DNA of 64,000 nt. Source: Phocaeicola faecalis (GTDB lineage Bacteria > Bacteroidota > Bacteroidia > Bacteroidales > Bacteroidaceae). The notes below the pieces were generated by a model. That model searched no databases. It had not been told where the DNA came from and was given only the letters and a program-made list of their open reading frames with translations. The translations under genes and the position numbers were made by a program. Each line of letters opens with the position of its first letter. Within the stretch, counting starts at the first letter, position 1. The stretch covers positions 168,380 to 232,379 of the forward strand of contig NZ_JADNRM010000003.1 in NCBI RefSeq assembly GCF_021730445.1, read 5' to 3'. Positions 10,719 to 19,852 of this stretch are shown one piece after another.

Positions 10719-11690
10719 TTACAATTGTTCAATCTCTTCTATCGACAGTTCTGTATATTTGGCTATCGTAGAAAAGGGGATTCCGTCACTCTTCATTTTG
10801 CGGGCCGTTTCCGTCTGGGTCTTTTTCATCCCTTCTTCCAATCCTTTTTCTAGTCCTTCTTTCATTCCTTTTTCCATCCCTTCTTTCATTCCTTCTTCTG
10901 TAGCTTCCCTACGAATGTCTTCTTCCACTATCCGGCTTACCCGATAGCGGTCCACCGCCTTGTCATAAGCTATTCTGTTTTCTTCCGATAAATTGGCAAC
11001 AGCGGCCAATTGGTCCAAGTACTTAAACACTTGTTCCTTCAGTGCATCCGGCATTCTGTTCCAGTCATTCATATTCTTCAATGCATACATTAGTTTATCA
11101 TACAATGTCTCACATTCAGCAAGTTCCTTATTGAAATAAGGGAATTGCAGATAAATTTGTCGTAGATGGGGGTTGACCACCCGTCCCGTATCCCTGTCGG
11201 CGAGCACTATATCCGTACGGAATTTCTTATCCAGTCCGTCCTCCTTGAAATTCATCAGGAAGATGCCGTATACGGTACTCAGTCTATAACGGGAGCCATA
11301 CGGGACACTACCTTCACATACCATGCCGTCCGTATCCTTCTCAATGGGTATCTTTATTGTATCGGGAGGCGGAAGCTCGGTCAGCCTGCCCACGGCACGG
11401 CATACATAATACAATGTACGGTCCAAAAAATGGCTGTGCCAGCGATTCTGCATCTCCACAATGATATACTCGCCACTGTCCGTGCGACAATAGAGGTCGT
11501 AAATGATACCTTTGTCATGCACATTGTCCGCATGGTCTTCCTTGTCAAGGAAACAAAGGTCCTCTATATGATGTTCGCCCGCAAGCAACTCATTCAGCAG
11601 GGTGATGAGCAGCCCTTTACTGGCAGGTTGCCCGAAGATGACCTTGAACCCTAGGTCAGTAAAGGGATTGACGAATCGTGACATACTCAT
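10719..11690 (-). CDS. Rpn family / PD-(D/E)XK nuclease family transposase-like protein
   Basis: The 323-residue protein begins with RFVNPFTDLGFKVIFG, the hallmark start of Bacteroidales Rpn (recombination-promoting nuclease) proteins. The PD-(D/E)XK-like core is visible as IIYDLYCRTDSGEYIIVEMQ (D, then ExQ). The C-terminal third is a highly charged helix containing a low-complexity run of EGMKEGMEKG-type 4-residue repeats between about residues 268 and 292. It stands alone, opposite in strand to its left neighbour. Rpn proteins are often mobile and act as nucleases. Confidence 0.9.
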   Translation of the reverse strand: MSMSRFVNPFTDLGFKVIFGQPASKGLLITLLNELLAGEHHIEDLCFLDKEDHADNVHDKGIIYDLYCRTDSGEYIIVEMQNRWHSHFLDRTLYYVCRAVGRLTELPPPDTIKIPIEKDTDGMVCEGSVPYGSRYRLSTVYGIFLMNFKEDGLDKKFRTDIVLADRDTGRVVNPHLRQIYLQFPYFNKELAECETLYDKLMYALKNMNDWNRMPDALKEQVFKYLDQLAAVANLSEENRIAYDKAVDRYRVSRIVEEDIRREATEEGMKEGMEKGMKEGLEKGLEEGMKKTQTETARKMKSDGIPFSTIAKYTELSIEEIEQL

Positions 11691-11902
11691 TTTTTATTTG
11701 AAATCAAAAGTACGCATACTTTCGGGAACACCCAAAAGAATACATACTTTATTTTTCCAATATTGAGATTCCGGCAGCTCCGACAAGCGGTTCTTAGAAT
11801 AATGACAAAGATTGCTCCCTTTTGGCTAAAAAGTCTTGGTCTTATTGAAAAAGCCTTAGTTCTTTTTCGGAAACTCTTTGGTCTTTTCCAAATACCTCAA
11901 GA

Positions 11903-12145
11903 TCTCTCCATTATGATACGTTGACATCCGTTAAGATTGATGCTACTGAAGTAAAAGCTGGATACAGCAACACTGATGCTTCCAAAGGAACTGTTGTTGC
12001 TCCGACAGGAACAGTAACCACCAAAGATGCAAAAGGCGTAAGTGTTACCGACATGAAGAGCGGTGAGAAGGGTACATTGGTAGTAACCTTCACTGATAAG
12101 AATGGCGTAGTAACAACATCCACTATCGACTATCAGTATAACTAA
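11903..12145 (+). pseudogene. 3' fragment of a secreted-protein gene
   Basis: An open frame without a proper start encodes about 75-80 residues rich in Thr, Val and Lys, with the beta-rich pattern GTVVAPTGTVTTKDAKG and KGTLVVTFTDKNG. It ends in STIDYQYN. This resembles the C-terminal Ig-like part of a Bacteroides surface protein. No signal peptide, upstream domain or plausible ATG exists, so I read it as the tail of a deleted gene. Its parent family is not identified. Confidence 0.5.
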
Positions 12146-12189
12146 TAACAATCGCATCTGACTAACCCTCAGAACGGTTTAGACTAAAT

Positions 12190-12343
12190 AAAGGGGTTGT
12201 CAAAACGTGGATAATGCTGTCGTTTCGTTCGTAGGGGCGAGGTTCGCTCGCCCGAAAACAGTTTACTTTGTGTCTTCGGGCAGGCAAACCCTGCCCCTAC
12301 AGCTGACGATTGGATAGGCTGGTTTAGTTTTGACACTCCCTTT
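12190..12343. repeat. 154-bp element with 17-bp terminal inverted repeats and inner palindrome
   Basis: The left end (12190-12206) and the complement of the right end (12327-12343) match at 15 of 17 positions around the core TGTCAAAAC. Inside, 12231-12300 starts GTAGGGGC and ends GCCCCTAC and contains two GC-rich hairpins. A related GTAGGGGC...GCCCCTAC palindrome lies at 29701-29776. No protein is encoded, so this is a MITE- or REP-like element. Confidence 0.6.
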
Positions 12344-12471
12344 TTTTTTGGGGGGGCACACATTGTTCTCTTGGGGATTAAATATCATATCACAAACAAA
12401 GGGAAGCATAAGCCGTTTCTTAGGGTCAGCCAAGGCCTTTTGAACGGAAGATTATTACAGTCTCCGTCAAT

Positions 12472-12537
12472 GGACTGTACAATCCACTGTAGCAGACTGT
12501 ACGGTCCACTGCAACGGACTATACAGTCCACTGCCGG
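12472..12537. repeat. Tandem array, three 22-bp units
   Basis: Three consecutive 22-bp units (12472-12493, 12494-12515, 12516-12537) follow the pattern rGACTrTACrrTCCACTGynrs. More diverged flanking units occur on both sides. Each unit contains the internal near-palindrome GACTGTAC...GTCC. Function unknown. Confidence 0.65.
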
Positions 12538-12890
12538 AGTCTGTAGTAATCCGACGGACAGATGGGCATAACCGAAAGGACGAAAACGCTTAGTCCGACT
12601 AATGAAACGGCTTAGGGAATTCTAAACGCACGCAGGGTTTGAAAACCGGAGGAGACAACATCCGGTGACAGGTGTTTGATGGAGATGTTAAGTCTTCAAG
12701 AATAATGCCTAGCTCCCTTTTTTACTCGAACAGAACTGCCGAAAGAGAAATGCAAACCCCTACCGGCTGAACAATGGGAAGACAACGTTGGACAAATCCA
12801 AGGCATGTCAGAGGGAACAAAGCTCAGCAACACTGTATAGAGGCTCACCTCCATGAGGGTGTATCGAAACTCTCATAAACTAACAGTCGA

Positions 12891-13139
12891 GGATGTGTCA
12901 AAATAAAAATGACCCTTCCGAAAGAAGATGTGTCAAAACGCCCTTTTTATTGAAATCACCCTCGCTACAACTACCTGTGGCGAGGGTGACTAGAGCCGTA
13001 TCGAACTCTGTTTCGAGTAATGATACGGCTCTTTCTCTTGCTTTTTTAGGATGCTCAAGTGTCAGATTAAAAGTTCTTCTTTGGTTTAATCCTGTTTTGA
13101 CACCCTCAATTTCGATAAAAGGGAAGTTTTGATACATCC
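12891..13139. repeat. 249-bp element with nested inverted repeats
   Basis: The outer ends GGATGTGTCAAAA (12891-12903) and its complement at 13127-13139 match at 12 of 13 positions. A nested pair of the same GTGTCAAAAC motif lies at 12927-12939 and 13094-13107. The interior holds two hairpins: CACCCTCGC/GCGAGGGTG, and one flanked by GAGCCGTATC and GATACGGCTC. No coding capacity is credible. The same TGTCAAAAC core is used by the element at 12190-12343. Confidence 0.55.
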
Positions 13140-13191
13140 CCATTCTGCGGATGGTAACAGAAAAGCATGGAGGAAAGCTGAAAAGAATGTA

Positions 13192-14256
13192 TTATTGCGG
13201 CTGATACACCTGCAAAGGCAGTTCTCCTTTCAATGCCCCTAAAGCATTGAATGCCAACGAACCCATTTCATCCTCTCCCGGAATCAATACAACAGGTGCC
13301 AGATAATCTATCTGTTCACGAAGGACACCTACACAATAATCGCTATGGGCTATTCCGCCTGTCAGAATAATGGCATCCACTTTCCCGCGAAGAGAAACGT
13401 ACATCGCCCCTACTTGCTTGGCAACCGTATAAAGCATGGCATCCAGCACTCCTTTATAGGGCTCCTCGCCTGTTTCGGCTTTATGGGCAATAGAAGCGAC
13501 ATCATTTGTTCCGAGATGGGCTATCAGGCCGCCCTTGCCGTTCAGCATCTTCTTCACCTGACGCAACGTATATTTCCCGCTGAAACACAGTTCGGCAAAC
13601 TGGTCGGCAGGAATAGTGCCTGCACGTTCCGGGCTGAAAGGACCTTCACCGTTCAAGGCATTGTTTACATCAATCACTCTGCCTTTACAGTGAGCACCTA
13701 CCGAGATGCCGCCTCCCAAATGAACTACAATCAGATTCAATTCTTCATAATGCTTTCCGATGGAAGCGGCATATTTGCGGGAAACTGCCTTACTGTTTAA
13801 TGCATGGAAAATAGAGATGTGTTCTATCTCGGGGATACCGGTATAGCGTGCCGCCGGCTGCAGTTCATCCACCACTTCCGGGTCGGCAATATAAGCGGGA
13901 CAACCACATTTCTTCGCCATTTCATCGGCAATTAAAGCCCCCAAATTACAAGCATGCTCCATGCGTGCATGAAGCAAATCGTATTTCATCTGTTCGTTAA
14001 TGGCATACACTCCGCCCGGAGTCGGTTTCAGCAAGCCGCCTCTGGCAATCACTGCATCAAACTCAATAGGGATGCCGGCCTCAGCCAACAATCGGAATAT
14101 AAAATCCCTGCGATACTCATATTGCTCATTCACATGATGAAAATGCTGCAAGTCTTCTGAGGAATGGTGGGCACCTGCCGCCCATATCACTTTCTCATCT
14201 TCAAAGAGAGCCAACTTCGTGGAAGTAGAGCCCGGGTTAATGACAAATATCTTCAT
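13192..14256 (-). CDS. buk: Butyrate kinase
   Basis: The enzyme interconverts butyryl phosphate plus ADP with butyrate plus ATP, the last step of the Ptb-Buk route. It may also act on branched short-chain acyl phosphates. The 354-residue protein has the ASKHA acetate/butyrate kinase hallmarks: NPGSTSTKLALFEDE at the N-terminus, EHISIFHALNSKAVSRKYA, the phosphate-binding VHLGGGISVGAH, and the C-terminal DAIILTGGIAHSDY. It is 14 bp downstream of ptb on the same strand, so the two are an operon. Both are full length. Confidence 0.95.
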   Translation of the reverse strand: MKIFVINPGSTSTKLALFEDEKVIWAAGAHHSSEDLQHFHHVNEQYEYRRDFIFRLLAEAGIPIEFDAVIARGGLLKPTPGGVYAINEQMKYDLLHARMEHACNLGALIADEMAKKCGCPAYIADPEVVDELQPAARYTGIPEIEHISIFHALNSKAVSRKYAASIGKHYEELNLIVVHLGGGISVGAHCKGRVIDVNNALNGEGPFSPERAGTIPADQFAELCFSGKYTLRQVKKMLNGKGGLIAHLGTNDVASIAHKAETGEEPYKGVLDAMLYTVAKQVGAMYVSLRGKVDAIILTGGIAHSDYCVGVLREQIDYLAPVVLIPGEDEMGSLAFNALGALKGELPLQVYQPQ

Positions 14257-14270
14257 ATAACTTTAAGGTT

Positions 14271-15185
14271 TTATCCGGCCACGCAAGCCAATGCTAAACT
14301 GTAATATTTCGAGTTACCTGAGTCGGCGCGTGAAGGGACAACTACCGGAGCAATGGTTCCGCGCAGCATACCGGCCATATTAGCATCACCGAACAGGGAG
14401 ACTGTTTTATAGAATGTATTGCCTGATTCGATATTGGGGAATATCAACAGGTCAGCATGTCCCACTACCGGCGAACTGATGCCTTTTACCTCACCGCTAT
14501 GAGCATCACAAGCTGTCTTTACATCCATCGGGCCATCCAAAAACATGGAACCGTAAGCACCGGATGCCGCACGTTCCTTTAAAGTAGCATAGTCAAGGGT
14601 ATGGGGAAACTTTTCATTTATCTTTTCTGTGCAATGAATCAGCGCCACACGCGGTTCGGCAATTCCCAGACGACGGCAAACTTCCAAATCGTATTTCAGC
14701 ATGGCCTCAAACTGGGCCAATGTAGGGCGGGGGATTACTGCCGCATCCGAGAAGAACAATAATTTATTGTAAGTAGGTATCTGAGCCACTGTAATATGAC
14801 TCAAGACATTTCCTTGGGGAAGCAAGCCATGCTCCTTATTAAGAACCGCACGCAACAGATTGTCGGTATTGATTATTCCTTTCATCAGCACATCGGCATG
14901 TCCTTCTCTGACCAATGCCACGCCTTCCTGGGCTGCCTTGTCGGGACTTGTCGCCTCATAGACTTTTACATGCTCCGGATACTGCAACCGGATATATTCG
15001 GCATTCAATAAATGGGGAGTATCAGCCACCAACAGGAAATCGGCGAACCCTTCGTGCAAACTGCGGATGATAACATACTCCGTATGCGGGTCGTTAGGGC
15101 AAACCACTGCAACTCGTTTACGCTCTTTCTGCGCACGTAAACGGCTGATTAATCGGGCAAAGTCCTGTATAGGTTCCATAATCAT
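14271..15185 (-). CDS. ptb: Phosphate butyryltransferase
   Basis: This enzyme transfers butyryl from CoA to phosphate, feeding butyrate kinase encoded next. The 304-residue protein belongs to the phosphate acetyl/butyryltransferase family, with HADVLMKGIINTDNLLRAVLNKE and the C-terminal PVVGHADLLIFPNIESGN region typical of Ptb. It starts MIMEPIQDFARL; the second ATG (15179) may be the true start. A weak minus-strand -7 candidate (complement of CAAATATG, 15197-15204) lies just upstream, between this operon and the divergent peptidase gene. Confidence 0.93.
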   Translation of the reverse strand: MIMEPIQDFARLISRLRAQKERKRVAVVCPNDPHTEYVIIRSLHEGFADFLLVADTPHLLNAEYIRLQYPEHVKVYEATSPDKAAQEGVALVREGHADVLMKGIINTDNLLRAVLNKEHGLLPQGNVLSHITVAQIPTYNKLLFFSDAAVIPRPTLAQFEAMLKYDLEVCRRLGIAEPRVALIHCTEKINEKFPHTLDYATLKERAASGAYGSMFLDGPMDVKTACDAHSGEVKGISSPVVGHADLLIFPNIESGNTFYKTVSLFGDANMAGMLRGTIAPVVVPSRADSGNSKYYSLALACVAG

Positions 15186-15227
15186 CAGATTTTTAGCAAA
15201 TATGAAAAATAAATCTGGATTTATCCC

Positions 15228-15235
15228 TATCTTTG
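15228..15235 (+). promoter_or_regulatory. Bacteroides -7 box upstream of the C26-M19 fusion gene
   Basis: TATCTTTG matches TAnnTTTG exactly and lies 26 bp before the ATG at 15262. Confidence 0.6.
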
Positions 15236-15261
15236 CTTAGTTTCTATGAATAATTTAACTT

Positions 15262-17019
15262 ATGAAAACTTTTCAAACATTTGACATTTCAGCAGAGTAC
15301 GATGATATACACCGCACATTCCCCTGCTACAAGAAAGCACCTGTTATCGGCTTGACCGGAAACTTTCGGGATGGGGAGTGCACTTTGGCAGAAGGATATT
15401 TTACTTCCATTCTGAAAGCAGGAGGAGTCCCCTTTATCATTCCTTCATTCGATGACACTAACAGTTTGATTAATGCGCTTGAGTCATTGGACGGAATCCT
15501 GCTGACAGGAGGCGCGGACATCAATCCACTCTTCATGGGCGAAGAGCCGGTAAAGGAACTCCACAGTATTAACCCGCACCGCGACAGACAGGAACTCTTA
15601 TTGACAAAGTTGGCGGCCGACAGGCAAATCCCGATATTAGGTATTTGCCGTGGCATACAGATAATGAATGCCGCCCTCGGAGGAAGCCTGTATCAAGATA
15701 TCCACTCACAAATGGAAGGAACGCGCATAAAACACGACCAGGATTTAGAAAGAAGTTATGCATCACATTCGGTTCAGATAGAAAAAGACTCATTACTGCA
15801 TCATTTATTTAAAAAGGATGCCTTGCCGGTGAACTCTTTCCATCATCAGGCCGTAAAAGAGGTCGCACCGGGTTTCCGTGTGTGCGCCCGGGCTGCCGAC
15901 GGAGTTATAGAAGCAATGGAGTCTGCTGAATATAAATCAATGTTGGGCGTGCAATGGCATCCCGAGTGTTTCATCTTACGAGGTGACGAATGCATGATGC
16001 CACTCTTTAACTGGCTGATAAAGGAAGCCGCTTCTTTTCAGGAAGCCAAACGTCTGCACAGCCGTATGATTACACTCGATTCGCATTGCGACACTCCGAT
16101 GTTCTTTGACCGGGGTATTGATTTTGCTTCCCGTGACAAGAAGATATTAGTAGACTTGCACAAAATGACGGAAGGAAGACTGGATGCCACAATCATGGTA
16201 GCCTATCTGAAGCAGTTGGAACGTACCGACGAGGCTTTGCTGGCAGCTACCGCCAAAGCCGACCGTATTCTGAACGAAATAGAAGAGATGGTTGCCAAAA
16301 ACTGTACAGCTGTTGATTTGGCTTATACGCCGAACGATTTATTGCGGTTGAAAATGGCAGGAAAGAAAGCCATCATGCTGGGAATAGAGAATGGTTATGC
16401 CGTTGGCAAGGATATAAGTAATGTGGAGCGTTTCCGAAACCGCGGAGTGGTGTATATGACGCTCTGCCACAATGGAAATAATGACATCTGCGGTTCGGCG
16501 CGCGATAATGCCGAAGGACTGGGAGTCAGTGCTTTCGGAGAAGACGTAATTAAAGAGATGAACCGTGTAGGCATGATGGTAGATATCTCGCATGCCGGAG
16601 AAAAAAGTTTTTATGATGCGTTGGAAATCAGCACACAGCCGATTGTCGCCTCCCATTCTTCTGCACGTGCATTGTGCGACCATCCGCGTGACTTGACAGA
16701 TGCCCAACTGAAAGCTCTCGCTGCCAAAGGAGGGGTAGCCCAAGTGACACTATACGACGGTTTTCTGCGGAAAGAAGGCCATGCAACCATTAAAGACGCC
16801 ATCAATCATCTGAACCACATGGTGAACATTATGGGAATAGAATATGTGGGTATCGGTACCGACTTTGACGGTGACGGAGGCATCATCGGTTGTGCTTCTG
16901 CATCGGAGCTCATCAACTTCACCCGCCAATTATTGTTAGAAAGATATAGCGAAGAAAGTATCCGGCTCATCTGGGGAGGAAACTTCCTGCGGGTAATGGA
17001 AGAAGTACAAAGAAAATAA
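15262..17019 (+). CDS. Peptidase C26 (gamma-glutamyl hydrolase-like) fused to M19 membrane dipeptidase
   Basis: One 585-residue protein joins two amidohydrolases. Residues about 25-255 are a class I glutamine amidotransferase-like C26 domain with the nucleophile Cys in ILGICRGIQIMNAALGG and a catalytic His in GVQWHPE. Residues about 268-585 are an M19 renal-dipeptidase-like metallopeptidase, with metal ligands in LDSHCDTP, DISHAGE, VASHSSARAL and GIGTDFDGDGG. C26 enzymes cleave gamma-glutamyl amides, and M19 enzymes cleave dipeptides including D-amino-acid forms, so the protein may salvage gamma-glutamyl or peptidoglycan-derived peptides. No signal peptide is seen. The gene has its own TATCTTTG promoter. 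Confidence 0.9.
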   Translation: MKTFQTFDISAEYDDIHRTFPCYKKAPVIGLTGNFRDGECTLAEGYFTSILKAGGVPFIIPSFDDTNSLINALESLDGILLTGGADINPLFMGEEPVKELHSINPHRDRQELLLTKLAADRQIPILGICRGIQIMNAALGGSLYQDIHSQMEGTRIKHDQDLERSYASHSVQIEKDSLLHHLFKKDALPVNSFHHQAVKEVAPGFRVCARAADGVIEAMESAEYKSMLGVQWHPECFILRGDECMMPLFNWLIKEAASFQEAKRLHSRMITLDSHCDTPMFFDRGIDFASRDKKILVDLHKMTEGRLDATIMVAYLKQLERTDEALLAATAKADRILNEIEEMVAKNCTAVDLAYTPNDLLRLKMAGKKAIMLGIENGYAVGKDISNVERFRNRGVVYMTLCHNGNNDICGSARDNAEGLGVSAFGEDVIKEMNRVGMMVDISHAGEKSFYDALEISTQPIVASHSSARALCDHPRDLTDAQLKALAAKGGVAQVTLYDGFLRKEGHATIKDAINHLNHMVNIMGIEYVGIGTDFDGDGGIIGCASASELINFTRQLLLERYSEESIRLIWGGNFLRVMEEVQRK

Positions 17020-17021
17020 TG

Positions 17022-17029
17022 TAACTTTG
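17022..17029 (+). promoter_or_regulatory. -7 box TAACTTTG for the M28 lipoprotein gene
   Basis: It is an exact TAnnTTTG match immediately after the preceding stop codon. Transcription would begin near 17036, so translation cannot start at 17027 and the ATG at 17066 is chosen. Confidence 0.6.
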
Positions 17030-17065
17030 CAGCCGGACAAAGTGGAAGATTTAAAAGAGAAATAT

Positions 17066-18070
17066 ATGAAGAATAAGAACATTTTAACCATCCTGTTCCT
17101 GATGCTCATACTGACCGTCGTTTCTTGCGGAAACAGCAATAAGAAAAGTGACCGGATAGATGCCGTGGAGAAAGAAGTAATCAAAGCACCCGATTTTAAT
17201 GCAGACAGTGCTTATGCATACGTTCAGACACAAGCGGACTTCGGTCCGAGAGTACCGAATACAAAGGCACACGAAGAATGTGGAGAGTTTTTGGCTCAAC
17301 AGCTGGAGAAGTTTGGAGCCAAGGTTTACAATCAGCGCGCAGACCTTATTGCCTGGGACGGAACCATACTGAAAGCACGGAATATCATCGGAGCCTATAA
17401 ACCCGAAAGCAAAAAACGCATCATGCTTTGCGCACATTGGGACAGCCGGCCGTATGCCGACAATGACCCCGACCCAAAGAATCATCACACGCATATCCTC
17501 GGAGTAAATGACGGCGCAAGCGGTGTAGGTGTATTGCTGGAAATCGCCCGTCAAATTCAACAGAAAGAACCGACACTGGGTGTCGATATCATATTCTTTG
17601 ATGCGGAAGACTACGGAACGCCGGAGTTTTATACAGGACAGCCCAAACAGGACACATGGTGTCTGGGCTCACAATTCTGGGCACGTACCCCCCACGTACA
17701 GAATTACAACGCCCGTTACGGCATTTTGCTCGATATGGTAGGCGGCAAAGATGCAACCTTCTATTATGAAGGCTATTCCTCGGAAACGGCACGTTCCGAA
17801 ATGAAAAAAATTTGGAAAAAGGCACATGAACTGGGCTATGGCAAGTATTTCGTGAAAGCAGACGGCATTCCTGTAACCGACGATCACTTGTATGTAAACA
17901 AATTGGCACGCATCCCATGTGTAGACATCATCAATTATGATGCCAATAACGAGCGTTCTTCTTTCGGCTCTACCTGGCACACAATAAACGATACAATGGA
18001 TAATATAGACCGCAATACGCTGAAGGCTGTCGGTCAAACTGTGATGGATGTAGTTTATAACGAGAAATAA
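17066..18070 (+). CDS. M28 family zinc lipoprotein, glutaminyl-peptide cyclotransferase-like
   Basis: The M28 fold protein probably cyclizes N-terminal Gln to pyroglutamate on exported proteins, or acts as an aminopeptidase. A lipoprotein signal (MKNKNILTILFLMLILTVVSC) sets the start at 17066. Zinc-ligand regions are visible: LCAHWDSRP, GVNDGASGVGVLLEIAR, FFDAEDYG and VTDDHLY. The SRPYADNDPD stretch resembles bacterial glutaminyl cyclases. Glutaminyl cyclase is favoured because Bacteroidetes export many proteins with N-terminal Gln, but this is inference. The gene is followed 11 bp later by a sufE-like gene. Confidence 0.85.
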   Translation: MKNKNILTILFLMLILTVVSCGNSNKKSDRIDAVEKEVIKAPDFNADSAYAYVQTQADFGPRVPNTKAHEECGEFLAQQLEKFGAKVYNQRADLIAWDGTILKARNIIGAYKPESKKRIMLCAHWDSRPYADNDPDPKNHHTHILGVNDGASGVGVLLEIARQIQQKEPTLGVDIIFFDAEDYGTPEFYTGQPKQDTWCLGSQFWARTPHVQNYNARYGILLDMVGGKDATFYYEGYSSETARSEMKKIWKKAHELGYGKYFVKADGIPVTDDHLYVNKLARIPCVDIINYDANNERSSFGSTWHTINDTMDNIDRNTLKAVGQTVMDVVYNEK

Positions 18071-18081
18071 AATTCAAGACA

Positions 18082-18510
18082 ATGAAAACAATAAATGAAC
18101 TTCAAGATGAGGTTATAGAGGAATTCAGTGATTTTGACGACTGGATGGACAAATACCAATTATTGATTGATTTGGGAAACGAGCAAGAACCACTCGACCC
18201 TCAATATAAAACGGAACAAAACCTGATTGACGGTTGCCAAAGCCGTGTATGGTTACAGGCTGACCTGACAGACGGCAAGGTGATTTTTCAAGCAGAAAGC
18301 GATGCATTAATCGTAAAAGGCATCATCGCATTGCTCATAAAAGTCGTATCAGGACACACCCCCGACGAAATATTAAACAGCGATTTCTACTTTATAGAGA
18401 AAATCGGTCTGAAAGAACATTTGTCACCCACACGTAGCAATGGCTTGCTGGCTATGGTAAAGCAGATGCGTATGTATGCCCTGGCATTCAAAACAAAGAT
18501 GGAAGGCTAA
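18082..18510 (+). CDS. SufE family sulfur acceptor protein
   Basis: SufE accepts persulfide sulfur from the cysteine desulfurase SufS for Fe-S cluster assembly. The 142-residue protein has the family signature LIDGCQSRVWL near residue 54, where the Cys is the sulfur acceptor, and a C-terminal SPTRSNGLLAMVKQM helix. It sits 11 bp after the M28 gene and may be cotranscribed, although the functions are unrelated. No suf genes are nearby. Confidence 0.93.
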   Translation: MKTINELQDEVIEEFSDFDDWMDKYQLLIDLGNEQEPLDPQYKTEQNLIDGCQSRVWLQADLTDGKVIFQAESDALIVKGIIALLIKVVSGHTPDEILNSDFYFIEKIGLKEHLSPTRSNGLLAMVKQMRMYALAFKTKMEG

Positions 18511-18649
18511 AACCGTTTGAACGGTAAACTACCAACGGATTCACTCCATTTATTTCAGGTACAGACTTCACGGACAAACGCGGATTTCTTTTACCCTATA
18601 GATTCCGTGTTGTTCGTGCCTGAAATCAACTCTCGCGGCCTGCACGTAT

Positions 18650-19837
18650 TTAATTCACTTTTCTACCCCTTATCAAGACCTTTTGTCCATCCGACAAGGT
18701 AGTGGCAAAGATATAATCTTCCCCACCCTCTTTCAGCTTCAACCTTTTCCGCAGTTCGGCTACCGAAGAAGGAAAATTGCGGACAGTAAGATTGGCCTTT
18801 TCAAGATTCTGCAAAAAGCCTTTCAGTTCCTTCTTGCCAAAGCCTGTCACCGACTCTACCTTGAACTTTCTTCCGGGAAAGTCAGCCACAAAAGAGGAAG
18901 AGGTATATAAATGACTATTCACATGCAACTTCTTTACAGGATATGCCTGAGTCAAAGAACGGAAAGCTCCGGCTTTCAGGATAGACGCATTCGGTTCATA
19001 TAAATATGTTTCCACTTGCCCGGCCAAAGGACACGACGATAACTTCTCCTGTTCTTGAGTAAACACATAATGCTGGCTCTCCCCTGCTTGTGTACTCAGT
19101 TCACAATGAATAAGAAGATTCGATGAAATGGGGCTTTTTTGCAATAGAAGAAGCAGTTCCTTACACTCATTGTTCACAGATACAATATGTACCTCACTAA
19201 CTGTTTTCAACTCTTTCAGAGCTAAAGACAAGTCCAGCATCGGTGACAGTTTTACCATTACCTTATCGGCTTTCTCAACCAGCAATGACTCCAATGCGCT
19301 AATATCCGGCTCACAATCCGAAATAGCAACCGTCTTACCTCCATGCCCGTCCCGACGGGCAGGATCCAGAAATAGACAGTCTACATGAGACATATTACGC
19401 AGGTAGTCCACCCCATCCATATGATGAATACGGATATGTTCCAGACCCAATAAAGGGAAGTTATGTGCAGCCAGCGCACATAATTCATCCTGACGCTCCA
19501 CATAATCGGCATGTGTAAAGCGGCGGGAAATAAAAGCACAGTCAATTCCAAAACCACCGGTCAAATCAGCAAAAGACTCCCCTTCCACCAGATTGGCCTT
19601 ATACTTTGCCGTCAACTCGGACGAGCACTGTTCCATTGACAAATGTCGGGGATAAAGCAATCCGGACAATGCATACCACGAAGGCACCTTCTGCTCCGCT
19701 ATTTGTCGTCCGGATATCTGTGTCACAGCCCATGCCATATCCACACCCGGATATTTCTTCCCCTGCAAGGCAAGAGCCCGGACATCATCATGACTATGTT
19801 CCTCGATGAAACGGAGGGTTTCTACCGATAAATTCAT
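18650..19837 (-). CDS. THUMP-like class I SAM-dependent methyltransferase
   Basis: The 395-residue protein has a Rossmann methyltransferase core with SAM motif I FADLTGGFGID (about residue 97) and a motif IV-like FLDPARRDGHGG (about residue 155). It carries the C-terminal THUMP-like and ferredoxin-like parts known from the PG_1098 type family of Bacteroidetes. The target is probably RNA, but is not known. It is the last gene of a minus-strand run after marR (15 bp gap), which suggests cotranscription with the thioredoxin/MarR genes. Confidence 0.85.
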   Translation of the reverse strand: MNLSVETLRFIEEHSHDDVRALALQGKKYPGVDMAWAVTQISGRQIAEQKVPSWYALSGLLYPRHLSMEQCSSELTAKYKANLVEGESFADLTGGFGIDCAFISRRFTHADYVERQDELCALAAHNFPLLGLEHIRIHHMDGVDYLRNMSHVDCLFLDPARRDGHGGKTVAISDCEPDISALESLLVEKADKVMVKLSPMLDLSLALKELKTVSEVHIVSVNNECKELLLLLQKSPISSNLLIHCELSTQAGESQHYVFTQEQEKLSSCPLAGQVETYLYEPNASILKAGAFRSLTQAYPVKKLHVNSHLYTSSSFVADFPGRKFKVESVTGFGKKELKGFLQNLEKANLTVRNFPSSVAELRKRLKLKEGGEDYIFATTLSDGQKVLIRGRKVN

Positions 19838-19852
19838 GTTATATCTTGTTTG

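Larger units (their letters stand above)
11691..13191. other. 1.5 kb without intact genes: gene debris and small repeats
   Basis: The stretch holds a 3' gene fragment (11903-12145), an inverted-repeat element with an internal palindrome (12190-12343), a 22-bp tandem array (12472-12537) and a nested inverted-repeat element (12891-13139). Open frames here (12371-12571, 12893-13132, 12898-13143) follow the repeats and show no protein-like composition. Confidence 0.7.

Noticed and set aside
11166..11654. 162-codon open frame on the plus strand
   Set aside because: Antisense to the Rpn gene.
12472..12537. CRISPR array
   Set aside because: Tandem units have no spacers, are too short, and no cas genes are near; the same holds for 30081-30168.
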